The notes: generated from the sequence alone by a model not told the origin. A DNA stretch of 64,000 bases from Bog-532 sp963742865 (GCA_963742865.1 CAVUNW010000010.1:5310-69309); one strand, 5' to 3'. Numbered from the stretch's first letter, positions 1 to 8,341 are shown. Made by a program: numbers and translations.

Positions 1-1
1 C

Positions 2-178
2 CGGGTGCCCGGTGACGTGCTGGCAGCCCAGTTGGGACTCATGCCGGAAGAGGTGACGAACGTGCTGATGGCGCGCGACAAACTCGGCAAGTTCGCCAGC
101 GCCGATGAGCTGTGCGACGTCACAGGGTTGTCGCCCCGTCGGGTGGACGAGCTTCACGACCTGATGATCTTCACCTGA
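2..178 (+). CDS. Helix-hairpin-helix protein, C-terminal end (partial)
   Basis: The window opens inside this gene. The frame ending at TGA 176-178 is open from the first bases and gives the last 58 residues. They contain the segment KFASADELCDVTGLSPRR followed by a short helix, the pattern of a ComEA-type helix-hairpin-helix motif that contacts the DNA backbone without sequence specificity. Function beyond possible DNA binding cannot be read from this piece. The next 250 bases carry the tRNA-like repeat rather than another gene, so this is the left edge of the accessory strip. Confidence 0.55.
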   Translation, partial: RVPGDVLAAQLGLMPEEVTNVLMARDKLGKFASADELCDVTGLSPRRVDELHDLMIFT

Positions 179-184
179 CAGGGC

Positions 185-346
185 GAGTAACTAAATGAGT
201 AACAACCGCCACGGATATCAGCGGACGCCCGAGGACGTCCACGGACGGTGCCTAGCAGGTCAGACAGAGTAAGGGTGGTGGTAGGCCACCTCGCGCGTTG
301 GCTTCGGGACGAAGAGGCCGCCGACTCAAATCCGAGCACCCCGACC
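185..346 (+). repeat. Diverged direct repeat copy 1 with tRNA-Pro(GGG)-like 3' end
   Basis: Bases 185-322 align with 1765-1902 at roughly 70% identity. The last 32 bases (291-322, ending CTTCGGGACGAAGAGGCCG then CC) match copy 2 at 31 of 32 positions. This core looks like the anticodon arm of a tRNA-Pro with anticodon GGG. In this copy only it continues into a decayed T-arm (CTCAAATCC) and a CACCCCGACC acceptor end at 337-346. The anticodon stem, T-stem and 5' half do not fold properly, so this is not a functional tRNA. A tRNA 3' fragment as a direct repeat is what site-specific integration leaves behind (inference). Confidence 0.55.
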
Positions 347-437
347 TAGTTATCTCCGCGCTAGCGACCCGGCATTTCGTCAGACGCTGGTAGCCCGGAG
401 CGCAGGGGCTTGACCACCCGGTTACGTTGCCGCCCGG

Positions 438-830
438 TCAGCCGATGAGATCGTCAAAAGCGTACGCATCGGTGGTGGCGTCCCAGAATTCCACCACCTT
501 GCCGTCGCGCAGATGGGTGACGTGCGCGTCGTTGACCTGGATGCTCCGGCCGCCCCGGCTGGCCGTGCCGACCACCAGAGCGACACCGTGCTCGTCGTCG
601 GCGAAGACCGCATGCAGGTCTAGGTGGAAAGATCCCTCCGTGACCTCCATGAGCTTGCCGAAGAACCCGTAGACGGCGTCCCGCCCGCGGTAGTCACCCG
701 CTAGCTGATTCCGTCCGCCGACGTGCCACAGCACGTCCTCGGCGAACAGGTCGTTGAGAACGGCGAAATCACCCTTGGCGAAGGCGGCGTATCCGTCCCT
801 GATGCGAGCGACATTAGGATGCTCGGCCAT
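438..830 (-). CDS. NTF2-like / SnoaL-like small protein
   Basis: 130-residue protein that reads as a single NTF2-like (SnoaL-like) cone domain: an N-terminal helical stretch with the DGYAAFAKGDF segment, then strands including EDVLWHVGG, and a C-terminal WDATTDAYAFDDLIG tail typical of ketosteroid-isomerase-like folds. The substrate is unknown; these domains act as small isomerases, hydrolases or binding proteins. The start is supported by a strong AGGAGGGG ribosome site about six bases upstream of ATG (complement of 828-830). It stands alone between the two tRNA-like repeats and may belong to an integrated segment. A second NTF2-like gene lies at 3739-4089 beyond the IS. Confidence 0.75.
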   Translation of the reverse strand: MAEHPNVARIRDGYAAFAKGDFAVLNDLFAEDVLWHVGGRNQLAGDYRGRDAVYGFFGKLMEVTEGSFHLDLHAVFADDEHGVALVVGTASRGGRSIQVNDAHVTHLRDGKVVEFWDATTDAYAFDDLIG

Positions 831-1318
831 GGTCTTCCCCTCCTGGTTGCTGGTGGGCGAAAGCCGCTCCCAAGATCAGGGTTGTCGACGTGGCATCCCC
901 CGGCGATCTCCCATCCATGGTTGCTCACAATTCTCCGAAGGGCCAGAGCGGGCGTCAAGATTCACAGCACTCGCCGGAGCGGGGGCCGGAAGCGGATGTT
1001 GGCCGCAGTCGTCGCTCTCGTCAGTTCCGCCAGGGTCCTGCCGATCTCGTACTTACCTTCGGACAGGCATCGGTCACGCCCTGATTCGACTCCTTGCCTC
1101 GACGGCGGAAGGTCAGGTCGTTGGACCCGTCTCTAGCCAACGATGGCCGGACGACGTTCAGTCTCATTTCTAGTCTCATTCATGTACGTGTACCTGCGTC
1201 CATCACCGTCTACTACCGCGTTCTGAGCAGGGTCGATAGACCATCATTGTCGGTCCTGGACGGTCCTCCCACATCCTGAAAAGCGGAAGATCCGAACTCT
1301 CTGAGCGCGACTACGGCG
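831..1318. other. Intergenic region without a convincing gene
   Basis: Open frames here overlap one another on both strands and show no family resemblance. The only structure seen is a short repeat of TCTCATT (TCTCATTTCTAGTCTCATTC, about 1163-1182). It lies upstream of the leftward NTF2-like gene, whose promoter should be near 840-950, and downstream of the GYD-domain gene. No terminator hairpin stands out. Confidence 0.4.
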
Positions 1319-1657
1319 CTAGCTTTGCTGGCCGGGTGGCTGATAGACCTGCGTCAGGTTTTTGGCCTTCTCAAGTGCCTGGCTGAGCTGCTGCTGAGTG
1401 AACAGTTCATGGGTCTCCACGTGCTTGAAGGCACCTGAGCTGGTAACCGCAATGCTTACCGCGGCGGCATTGACCGAATCGGGTAGATCCACGATGATGA
1501 ACCCGTCGCGGGCGCCGAGCATCAGATAGGCGGACTCCAGCGTGCCGCCCAGGGCCTCCGCCAATTGCCGCGCCGCGGCGGCCCGGTCGCCAGGGCTGTT
1601 GATCATCCGCGCCCAGGCTTCGCTGGTGTAGCTGAAGAACACCGCGTACTTGGCCAT
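1319..1657 (-). CDS. GYD-domain protein
   Basis: 112-residue protein whose start MAKYAVFFSYTSEAW, central LGARDGFIIVDLPD and overall length match the GYD domain family (PF08734), small alpha/beta barrel-like proteins of unknown function. The GYD core triplet is GARDG-F here, a common variant. No signal peptide or membrane segment is present, so it should be cytoplasmic. An AAGGGGA ribosome site sits about six bases before ATG. It is a single-gene unit between the two tRNA-like repeats, so it may have arrived with the neighbouring NTF2-like gene. Confidence 0.75.
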   Translation of the reverse strand: MAKYAVFFSYTSEAWARMINSPGDRAAAARQLAEALGGTLESAYLMLGARDGFIIVDLPDSVNAAAVSIAVTSSGAFKHVETHELFTQQQLSQALEKAKNLTQVYQPPGQQS

Positions 1658-1764
1658 GGGTCCCCCTTGCCTGCTGCCTTACCGGGGATAGCGGTCCTGA
1701 CGCTACTTCCCTGGCCCCGGGGCGTCCAGGGTAGGAGCGCGGGCAGGGACCGTAGCCGGGTGGT

Positions 1765-1902
1765 GAGTAACTGAGCGAGTAACGACGACTGCCGCCAGCG
1801 GTGGACGCCGAGGGACGTCGACGTACGGTGCAGAGCAGGTCAGACGCAGTGAAGGTAATGGCACATCGCTTCGCGCGTCGGCTTCGGGACGAAGAGGCCG
1901 CC
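1765..1902 (+). repeat. Diverged direct repeat copy 2 with tRNA-like core
   Basis: Same-orientation partner of 185-322. Both begin with two GAGTAAC words about 10 bases apart, share AGCAGGTCAGAC in the middle and end with the near-identical 32-base tRNA-like core (1871-1902 here). After the core the two copies differ: this one lacks the T-arm and acceptor end. The pair brackets a 1.4 kb segment with two small orphan genes. Arrangements of this type are known for 3' flanks of integrative elements in tRNA genes; no integrase gene remains in the window. Confidence 0.55.
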
Positions 1903-2027
1903 CCGTGCCAGCCGCGTGCCAGAACGGAGCGGAAACCGGAGACATTGAGCTGTAGCCAGACACCGAGCAAACCGGCCCCCACCAGGAAGGCAGCAGGTGA
2001 TCGCTGTCCACGAAACGACCTCCTAAG

Positions 2028-3490
2028 CCCAATACCGTTTACTTACGGGTTAAGGACGACAACGGCGTCTTCAGGTCGGCGGCCGGGCTGGGGCCAGGTG
2101 CGGTGGCCGGGCGCCTTGACACCGTAGCCGCTCATTTTCCGCTTGACGACCCGGGCCGCGGCGCGCTTGCGGCGCGGTGGGAGCAGTTCGCGCATGATCT
2201 CCTCGTGGGCCCTGGCATGCGCGGCGTCAAGCGCCTGAGGGGGAAAACCCGGGGTGGGAGGCGGTGGTGCGCCAGGCCGCCCGCAACGAGCGGGTGAACG
2301 ACAGCCGGTCCGGGCCGGTGTCCGCCCCCAGCGCCACGGTGTGCATGAGCCAGCGGATGGCATAGTGCACGCATAGGTAGCCATAGATCTCCTGGCGCAC
2401 CCCGTCCGGGGTCTTGGAGCGCAGCACGACCCGCGGGCCGCGCTGGTGGGTTTTCAGCTCATCCAGCGCGGTCTCAAACTCCCACCGCTGCCCGTACAAG
2501 GCAGCCAGCTCCGGCGCGGGAGCCTCGGCCGGGTCCATGATCGTGGTGATCAGCCGGTAGACCGGGCCCTCATCGGCCCGGCCGACGTCCACCCCGTACT
2601 CGATCACCCGTACCGGCATCTCGCGCCCGGTGCAGTGATGCCCGCGCACCTCCCGCACCACCGACAGGTACGACCCGTCAGCCAGCCGCTCAGCCACGGG
2701 CAGCACGTGATTGGCCTTGGTACGCCAGCACAGCTGCGTCCCGGTCCCGGCAGCCGCGGCCCACAGCCGGTAGCTGTAGTAGTACCGGCCGGCCAGCAGC
2801 AGCATCCCCGCACCCAGCCGGTGCAGCAGGTCCCGCGCCAAGGTGGCCTCCCCGGTGCGGTACGGCCCCATCGCCGCCGCGGTCAGCGCGTGGGTGCCGC
2901 ACTCAGCCAGCCCCACCAGCCGCACCTGCGGATAGGCCCCCTTCCCGCTGCCCCGGCCCGAGCCCGGCCGGCCGAACGCCTCATCGTTAGCCGGGGTATC
3001 GGCGGCATCCAGGCACGTGCCGTCGATGCTCATCACCCGCCAGCCCCGGTAGAACGCGCCCTTGGTCTCCTGTACCGCCAGCGGCTGCGCCGCCGCCTCA
3101 AACAGCGCCTTCAGCGGCTCGTGCCCGAGCCGGGCCCGGGCCTTGAACAGCGCCGCCCTGGTCGGCACACTCCACGGCCGCGCCCACCCCGACGCCCACG
3201 CAAAGCCCTCGGTCAGGTCCCGCATCACCTCCTCATAGGAGGCCTGGGAAAAAAGCGCCAGCCCCAGCACGTAATAGACCACCACCCGCGCCGGCAGCAA
3301 CCTGTTGCGCACCTGCACACGCCCGGCATCCACGACCACACGGTCCACCAGGTGCGGCGGGAACACCCGGGTGAGCACCCCGATCGAGATGTGACCAGAC
3401 AGCCGCTGATCGCTATGCGGCTTCACCCATCCTGCGCGAGGCACGCAGTCAAGGTAACACGACCTTAGTCCTTAAGTAAACGGTATTGGG
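2028..3490 (-). mobile_element. IS4-type insertion sequence, decayed
   Basis: A 1463-base element bounded by an 18-base perfect inverted repeat (CCCAATACCGTTTACTTA at 2028-2045 and its complement at 3473-3490) and by a 6-base direct repeat CCTAAG at 2022-2027 and 3491-3496, the likely target-site duplication. It carries one leftward transposase frame. The target is the anticodon-loop region of a tRNA-Arg(CCT)-like fragment that resumes right after the element. Sharp ends and an intact target duplication indicate a fairly recent insertion. Family assignment rests on the transposase. Confidence 0.88.
2043..3444 (-). pseudogene. IS4-family transposase, frameshifted and missing a catalytic Asp
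   Basis: Starts at ATG 3444 and reads as an IS4-type transposase: an N-terminal helical domain (SGHISIGVLTRVFPPHLVDR) and a DDE nuclease core. The first catalytic Asp is in RVMSIDGTCLD and the Glu in YGQRWEFETALDELK. Where relatives have LLLADR-x-F/Y-Y-S, this copy reads LLLAGRYYYSY, so the second catalytic Asp is replaced by Gly (codon GGC). Near 2240 the frame hits a premature TGA, while the missing C-terminus (LDAAHARAHEEIMRELLPP onward) continues one base out of register to a stop at 2043. Either lesion alone should abolish transposition. Confidence 0.85.
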
Positions 3491-3550
3491 CCTAAGCGGT
3501 AGGTCGAAGGTTCGAATCCTTCTCGGGGCGCTGGCTTCTCGGGGCGCTGG
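3491..3550 (+). other. tRNA-Arg(CCT) 3' fragment with duplicated acceptor end
   Basis: From CCTAAG onward the sequence reads as the 3' half of a tRNA: anticodon CCT, variable loop, a perfect T-arm (GAAGG-TTCGAAT-CCTTC, 3506-3522) and acceptor strand TCGGGGC with discriminator G at 3530. The matching 5' acceptor strand (GCCCCGA) and D-arm are absent upstream, and the anticodon stem has mismatches when joined across the IS, so this is an attachment-site-like remnant and not a working tRNA. The last 16 bases, CTTCTCGGGGCGCTGG, occur twice in tandem (3519-3534 and 3535-3550). Confidence 0.6.
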
Positions 3551-3738
3551 GTTTCAGCAGATCGGACGCAAGCGCGCCCGGCACGGCGAGTCGCTAGGCG
3601 GAATTTCAGTGAGCAGATCCGACAGTTAGCGGAGCGCCAAAACCGGGCAGTTACCGCTGGAGAGCAGCAACTTCACCACTTCCGCTTACAAGGCGTAACC
3701 GCATGAGTGGCGGGCCGATCACGGAAGGGACTCCGGTC

Positions 3739-4089
3739 ATGGCGAACGACGAGGTAAGCCGCAACCTCACAGGTATGGATGAACTCGACTTCAAGGGATG
3801 GAACACAGCCAACTGGCGCGGCGTGTTCGCCCACTACCACACCGACGACGTTCTTGTAGATGTCAAAGGGCAACCGCCTACCCACGGCATCCAGGAGCAC
3901 ATTGATGCCATGAAGGCTATGGTCGAGACCACCGGCGGTGGCAGGCCCATCCAGATCACGTCCCATCCGATCAGGTTTGGATCCGGAGAGTGGACGTGCG
4001 TGGTCGGAGAGTTCGAAGGCGGCGGCCGGATGGTGACCGTAGCGAAATGGCGCGACGGCGCTATCGCCGAGGAGTACATCTGGATGTAG
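3739..4089 (+). CDS. NTF2-like / SnoaL-like protein
   Basis: 116 residues from ATG 3739, chosen over an in-frame ATG 36 bases upstream because GAAGGGA lies at the right distance. The protein has the NTF2-like pattern of an N-terminal helix (WNTANWRGVFAHYHTDDV), a short strand with VDVKG, an interior loop HGIQEHIDAMKAM and C-terminal strands ending WRDGAIAEEYIWM, as in the SnoaL family. No catalytic residues can be assigned with confidence. It is a monocistronic gene directly right of the IS and tRNA remnant, followed by a methyltransferase gene fragment, so it belongs to the accessory strip. Confidence 0.7.
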   Translation: MANDEVSRNLTGMDELDFKGWNTANWRGVFAHYHTDDVLVDVKGQPPTHGIQEHIDAMKAMVETTGGGRPIQITSHPIRFGSGEWTCVVGEFEGGGRMVTVAKWRDGAIAEEYIWM

Positions 4090-4120
4090 CGACCGTGGCC
4101 AGGCCGGGCACCGTGCTGGC

Positions 4121-4245
4121 ATCGACGGCCTGACGCTGGTCGAGCCGGGTCTTACCGATGTCGGGGCGTGGCGGCCGGATGACACCGCAGCCCCGGCACC
4201 CAGCGAGTTCATGCGCATCCTCGGCGGGGGGCGAGGAAGGACTGG
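4121..4245 (+). pseudogene. C-terminal remnant of a PF04672-type SAM methyltransferase
   Basis: One frame here encodes GLTLVEPGLTDVGAWRPDD and then PSEFMRILGG, the characteristic end of actinobacterial PF04672 (DUF574) methyltransferases, where the C-terminus runs DGL-x-LVEPG-x-V-x-x-WRPD. There is no start, no SAM-binding part and no usable stop, so only about 40 codons survive. An apparently complete family member lies at 11106-11939 and shares FFDGLDLVGPGVVPLDEWW at the equivalent place. The fragment sits at the right boundary of the accessory strip and is probably a leftover of a gene cut by rearrangement. Confidence 0.5.
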
Positions 4246-4373
4246 CCGCCGGCGCCGGGTTCCGGGTTTCAGACGGCGAACAGGACCTTCGTCACTGATT
4301 CGCTGCGCCTTCGGGCCTAACCCTTTCCGCCCCGCCAGGTCAACCTCCGGGCAAGAGGGGCAGGTGACCAGGG

Positions 4374-5366
4374 ATGATGGATGATGCCAGCCAGCACGCC
4401 GTCCGGATCCCAGCGGACCAGGTGAACTATCTGATCGCGACTGCGGCCCGCGCGCCGTCCGTGCACAACACCCAGCCGTGGCGGTTCCGCGTCACTGACC
4501 ACGCGATCGACCTGTACGCCGATCCGCGCCGCAAGCTGCGGGTGGACCGGGACGGCCGGGAGATGGTCATCAGCTGCGGGGCGGCCCTGTTCGGCCTGCG
4601 CCTCGCGATCCGGTCATTGGGCTACCTTCCCGTGGTCGAACTGTTTCCCGAACCGCCCCGGCTGCGGCTGCTCGCGCGGGTGCAAATGGGCCGGGCCGTG
4701 CCGATGACTCCCCAGGAACGCCAGATGCTGGAGGCGCTGCCGCTGCGCCACACCCACCGGGGCCCCTTCGACGCCGGCGCGCTGCCCGCCGGGCTGCTGG
4801 CCCGGCTCCAGCATGACGCGCTGGCCGAAGGCGCCACCCTGGTGCTCATCGACCGCGCCCTCACCTACCAGCGGCTGGCCGACATCACCAGCGCCGCCGA
4901 CCGCCGTCAGCGCCATGACCCGGTCGAGCGGGACGAGACACGCCGCTGGAGCCGGGACGCCGGCGATCCCGCGCGGGACGGTGTCCCGGTGACCGCGATT
5001 TCCACCGGGACCGGCCGCCAGCCGGGACGCCTGCGCCAGCGCGACTTCGACCTGGGCCGCCGCCTGGGGATGCTGTCCGGGGAAGGGCCGCCACCGGCCG
5101 CCACCGCGGTCCTGCTCACCGCCGGCGACCGCCGGGCTGATTGGCTTCGGGCCGGTCAGGCACTGCAGCGCGTGCTGGCCCGGGCCGCGACCGGGTGGGT
5201 GTTCGCGAGCCTGCACACCCAGCCGCTGGAGAACGCCTCGATCCGTGCGCTGATCCGTGACCGCCTGTCGCTGCCCGGTGCCCCGCAAATGGTGATGCAG
5301 CTCGGTGTCTCCCACTGCGCCCGCTCCATCGCCCGCCGGCCCCCGGATGACCTCCTCGAGCCCTGA
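4374..5366 (+). CDS. Acg-family FMN-binding nitroreductase-like protein
   Basis: 330-residue protein of the Acg family (M. tuberculosis Rv2032 type), a divergent FMN-binding nitroreductase fold. The diagnostic N-terminal motif ARAPSVHNTQPWRF is at residues 23-36, followed by the LYADPRR segment; the second half ends with GAPQMVMQLG, also conserved. Family members bind FMN in a covered pocket and seem unable to reduce nitro compounds; they may store flavin during dormancy. In actinobacteria acg genes are often under DosR/DevR control, but no convincing DosR box was found here. The gene is convergent with the exporter operon, 9 bases apart. Confidence 0.85.
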   Translation: MMDDASQHAVRIPADQVNYLIATAARAPSVHNTQPWRFRVTDHAIDLYADPRRKLRVDRDGREMVISCGAALFGLRLAIRSLGYLPVVELFPEPPRLRLLARVQMGRAVPMTPQERQMLEALPLRHTHRGPFDAGALPAGLLARLQHDALAEGATLVLIDRALTYQRLADITSAADRRQRHDPVERDETRRWSRDAGDPARDGVPVTAISTGTGRQPGRLRQRDFDLGRRLGMLSGEGPPPAATAVLLTAGDRRADWLRAGQALQRVLARAATGWVFASLHTQPLENASIRALIRDRLSLPGAPQMVMQLGVSHCARSIARRPPDDLLEP

Positions 5367-5375
5367 TCATGCCGG

Positions 5376-6596
5376 TCAGATGATCCGGAGGGCTTCGGCG
5401 GGCGCCAGGCGGGCGGCGCGGACGGCAGGGTAGAGCCCGGCCAGGGCCCCGGTCGCCAGCGCCACGAGCACGGCGCCGAGCAGGACCGGCACCGGGACCA
5501 CCGTGCTCCAGTGCCGCGCGGCCGCGTAGACGGTGGTGGCGAAGCCGCCGAGGAGCGCCCCCGCAGTGCCCCCCGCGACGGCCAGCAGCGCCGCTTCCGC
5601 GACGAACTGGGCGGCGATGTGCCCCCGGCGCGCGCCGAGAGCCCGCCGCAGCCCGATCTCACCGCGCCGTTCGAGTACCGAGATGACCATGACGTTCGCG
5701 ATGCCGATGCCGCCGACCAGGAGCGCGACCGCGCCCAGCCCCAGAAAGAGGGTCTGGAAGGCGGCGGCCGCATCGGCCCGGGCGGTGAGCGCGTCCGCCG
5801 GGTTGGTGACCGTGGCGTCCTGGGGCGCGGCCGGGTCGGCGGTCGCCGCGAGCACGGACTGGACGGCGGCGACGCTCAGCGGATTGACCCGCACGTAGAC
5901 CTCCACCGGTGCCGGGCTGGCGTGCAGCAGCCGCTCCGCCGCGGGGAAACCGATCAGCGCCGCCCGGTTCAGCTCGGGGGCCAGCGGCAGCCGGGCCATG
6001 ACCCCGATGACGCTGAACCAGCGGTTCCCGAGCCACACCTGGGCGGAACCGTCCGCCCGGTCGATCCCCAGCGCCCCGGCGGCGTCGGCGCCCAGCACGA
6101 CGGCGGGATAGCGGCTGGTCGCGGCGCTCAGGAAGCGGCCGCCCAGGAGGTGACCCTGCAGCGTCCGGAGCAGGCTGGTGTCCGCCGGGTACACCGTGAT
6201 CGCGTTGGTGTTCGCGGCGGAGATGCGGTCCGTGCGGTAGACGTTCGCGGTCACGTCGCCGATGGCGGAGGCACCGATGACCGGCCCGATCCGCGCCACC
6301 ATGGCGGGGGCGGTGACCGGCAGGGTGGCCGGCTCGTCGCCGAAGGATTGCCCCGGCGTCACCGTCAGCAGATTGGTCCCGAGGGCGTCGATCTCGGCCA
6401 GCAACTGGGCCTGGCTGGAGCGGGAGATGCCGAGCACGGCGACCATGGTGGCGATGCCGAGCGCGACACCGAGCGCGGACAGGACGGCGCGGGCCGGCCT
6501 GCTGGCGAGGCCGAGCACGGCCAGCGGCCAGGTATCCCCGGCCCGGAAGCGGCTGCGGGGTATCTCCGCGGCCCGCGGGCTGGGTACGGGTCTCAT
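5376..6596 (-). CDS. MacB/FtsX-type ABC transporter permease
   Basis: 406 residues. An N-terminal membrane helix follows a short basic tail (ALGVALGIATMVAVLGISRS), then a large extracytoplasmic MacB-PCD-like domain (about 60-260), then three C-terminal helices of the FtsX domain beginning GLGAVALLVGGIGIANVM with the coupling segment RRGEIGLRRALGARRGHI. This is the MacB topology. It is the last gene of a four-gene leftward operon and overlaps the ATPase gene by four bases (ATGA at 6593-6596). With the ATPase and fusion protein it should form an exporter; the cargo is unknown. Confidence 0.88.
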   Translation of the reverse strand: MRPVPSPRAAEIPRSRFRAGDTWPLAVLGLASRPARAVLSALGVALGIATMVAVLGISRSSQAQLLAEIDALGTNLLTVTPGQSFGDEPATLPVTAPAMVARIGPVIGASAIGDVTANVYRTDRISAANTNAITVYPADTSLLRTLQGHLLGGRFLSAATSRYPAVVLGADAAGALGIDRADGSAQVWLGNRWFSVIGVMARLPLAPELNRAALIGFPAAERLLHASPAPVEVYVRVNPLSVAAVQSVLAATADPAAPQDATVTNPADALTARADAAAAFQTLFLGLGAVALLVGGIGIANVMVISVLERRGEIGLRRALGARRGHIAAQFVAEAALLAVAGGTAGALLGGFATTVYAAARHWSTVVPVPVLLGAVLVALATGALAGLYPAVRAARLAPAEALRII

Positions 6597-7271
6597 GCCG
6601 CCCCGCTGTCGTACTCGACCTGCCCGTCACGGAGCCGGATCGTGCGCGGGATCATGTCGGCGACCTCCTGATTGTGCGTGACGACGACGATGGTGGCGCC
6701 GCGCTCGTTCAGTTCACGCAGCAGCGCGAGGATGCCGGCCCCCGTTCCGGTATCGAGGCTGCCGGTGGGCTCGTCGGCCAGGATGATGGCCACGGCCGAC
6801 GAGGGCGCGCGCGATGGCGACCCGCTGGCATTCGCCGCCGGACAGCTCTCCCGGCCGGTGACCGGCCCGCCGTTCCATCCCGACCTTCGCCAGGGCCTCC
6901 GCCGCGGCCTGCCGTCGCCGCCGCGCGCTCACGCCCCGGTAGAGCAGTCCCGTGGCCACGTTATCCAGCGCCGATAGGCCGGGGATCAGGAAGAACTGCT
7001 GGAAGACGAAGCCGACCCGGTCGGCCCGGATCCCGGACAGGGCGCGGTCGGGAAGATCCTGGACCGCGGCCCCGGCGACGCGGACCGTCCCCATGGTCGG
7101 CCGTTCGAGCGTGCCCGCGATCGCCAGCAGCGTCGACTTGCCTGACCCGGACGGCCCCACGACCGCGGCGAACTCCCCGGCCCCGATCGCGAGCGTGACG
7201 CACCGGAGCGCGACCACGGGAGGCGCCCCGGGATGCTCCTTGGTCACGTCCAGGAGTTCCACCGCCTTCAC
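6593..7271 (-). pseudogene. MacB-type ABC transporter ATPase, frameshifted
   Basis: Starts with GTG 7271 inside the stop of the upstream gene (GTGA). The first part has Walker A GPSGSGKST, the Q-loop in VFQQFF and a signature LSGGECQRVAIARAL in which the usual EQQR is ECQR. At about 6785-6795 the frame shifts by one base; Walker B and the rest (IILADEPTGSLDTG, the H-loop in VVVTHNQEVA) lie in another frame to the stop at 6593. Joined, the protein would be about 225 residues, normal for MacB/LolD-type ATPases. Everything else is conserved, so this may be a sequencing indel. Confidence 0.82.
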
Positions 7272-8341
7272 GGCGCCGTCACCACCTTGGTGCCGGGTGT
7301 GATGCCCGGCCCGCTGACCTGTACCAGACCTCCGGCGAAGGTTCCTGTCGCCACTCCGGCAAGGTGGTGGGCCCCGCCGGGGGCGATCACCTCCAGCCCG
7401 TACCCGCCGCCCGCCAGGGCGAGCAGGGCGGACACCGGAACGGCCAGCACGTTCCGGGCGGACTGGGCCGCCAGGGCGACCTGGACGGGTACACCGGTTC
7501 CCGCCGCGATGTCGTCCGGGCGCCCCGGTGCCACTGTGGCCTGCGCCGACGTGGCCGATCCGCCGGAGCCGGCGGCCGGAGACGCATCGATGGCGGTCAC
7601 GGTGCCGGGCGTGGTCGCGTTCGTCGGCAGCACGATCGAGACCGGCTCTCCGACCTGCACAGACGGCAGGCTGGGGTTCAGGGGTACCGCGACCGTCCGC
7701 TGGCTGGCCGTGACCTGGTAGGGCGACTGGCCCGGCGAGGCGGCCTGGCCCGCGGCCGCGGCCAGCGCACCGACCCGGACGGCCGAGGGCAGGAAGACGA
7801 CCTGGCCGAGGCCTATCTCCCCGGTGAGCGGATAGCCGTGGGCCGTCTGCCAGCGCACGACGGCGCCCGCGGTGCCCGGGCCGAAGTTCCCGTCCGGCGC
7901 CGTGAGCAGCCCGGCGGCGTACCCCTCGGCGATCAGGTTGGCCTGCAGTTGCCGGACATCCGGGCCGTCGGTCATGCCGATGGCGAACGGCCGCCAGGCC
8001 GGCGTCGAGCCGGTCATCAGCACCACGGGCAGGTCGTCGACCCGGTAGAGGGGATGGCCGGCCGTGACCCGGCTGCCCGCGGCCGGAAGCCAGGTGTAGG
8101 TCCCGGCCACCCGGTTGATAACGGGACGCGCCGGTGCGTACCCGAGCGTGCCGCCGGTCAGCACCGTCGCCGTCAGGTTCGTCCGGACGACCGTAGCCAC
8201 CGCTACCGGGGCCGGCGCGGCGGTCCCGGTAGCGGCCGCCGTGGCCGGGGACGTGCTGCCCCGAACGGCCACGGCGACCACCGCGCCTGCGGCGGCGGCG
8301 ACCGCCAGCGCCGCGGGGAGCACGGCCCGCGTCCGCTTCAC
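7268..8341 (-). CDS. HlyD-like membrane fusion protein with peptidoglycan-binding domain
   Basis: 357 residues from GTG 8341, which overlaps the upstream stop (GTGA). An N-terminal hydrophobic anchor (AVLPAALAVAAAAGAVVAVAV) is followed by an adaptor-like beta region, a PG_binding_1 segment (DGPDVRQLQANLIAEGY to DGNFGPGTAGAVVRWQ, about 125-175), and a C-terminal barrel region ending PGTKVVTAP. This is the usual layout of actinobacterial fusion proteins paired with MacB-like exporters. It links the inner-membrane pump to the cell wall. It sits between the lipoprotein and the ATPase gene, with overlapping codons at both junctions. Confidence 0.85.
   Translation of the reverse strand: MKRTRAVLPAALAVAAAAGAVVAVAVRGSTSPATAAATGTAAPAPVAVATVVRTNLTATVLTGGTLGYAPARPVINRVAGTYTWLPAAGSRVTAGHPLYRVDDLPVVLMTGSTPAWRPFAIGMTDGPDVRQLQANLIAEGYAAGLLTAPDGNFGPGTAGAVVRWQTAHGYPLTGEIGLGQVVFLPSAVRVGALAAAAGQAASPGQSPYQVTASQRTVAVPLNPSLPSVQVGEPVSIVLPTNATTPGTVTAIDASPAAGSGGSATSAQATVAPGRPDDIAAGTGVPVQVALAAQSARNVLAVPVSALLALAGGGYGLEVIAPGGAHHLAGVATGTFAGGLVQVSGPGITPGTKVVTAP

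Noticed and set aside
285..346. Functional tRNA-Pro gene
   Set aside because: No 5' acceptor strand, and both the anticodon stem and T-stem are disrupted.
2446..3468. Long rightward open frame across the IS
   Set aside because: It is antisense to a recognisable transposase, is very Pro/Arg/Gln-rich and has no family motifs: a GC-driven shadow.
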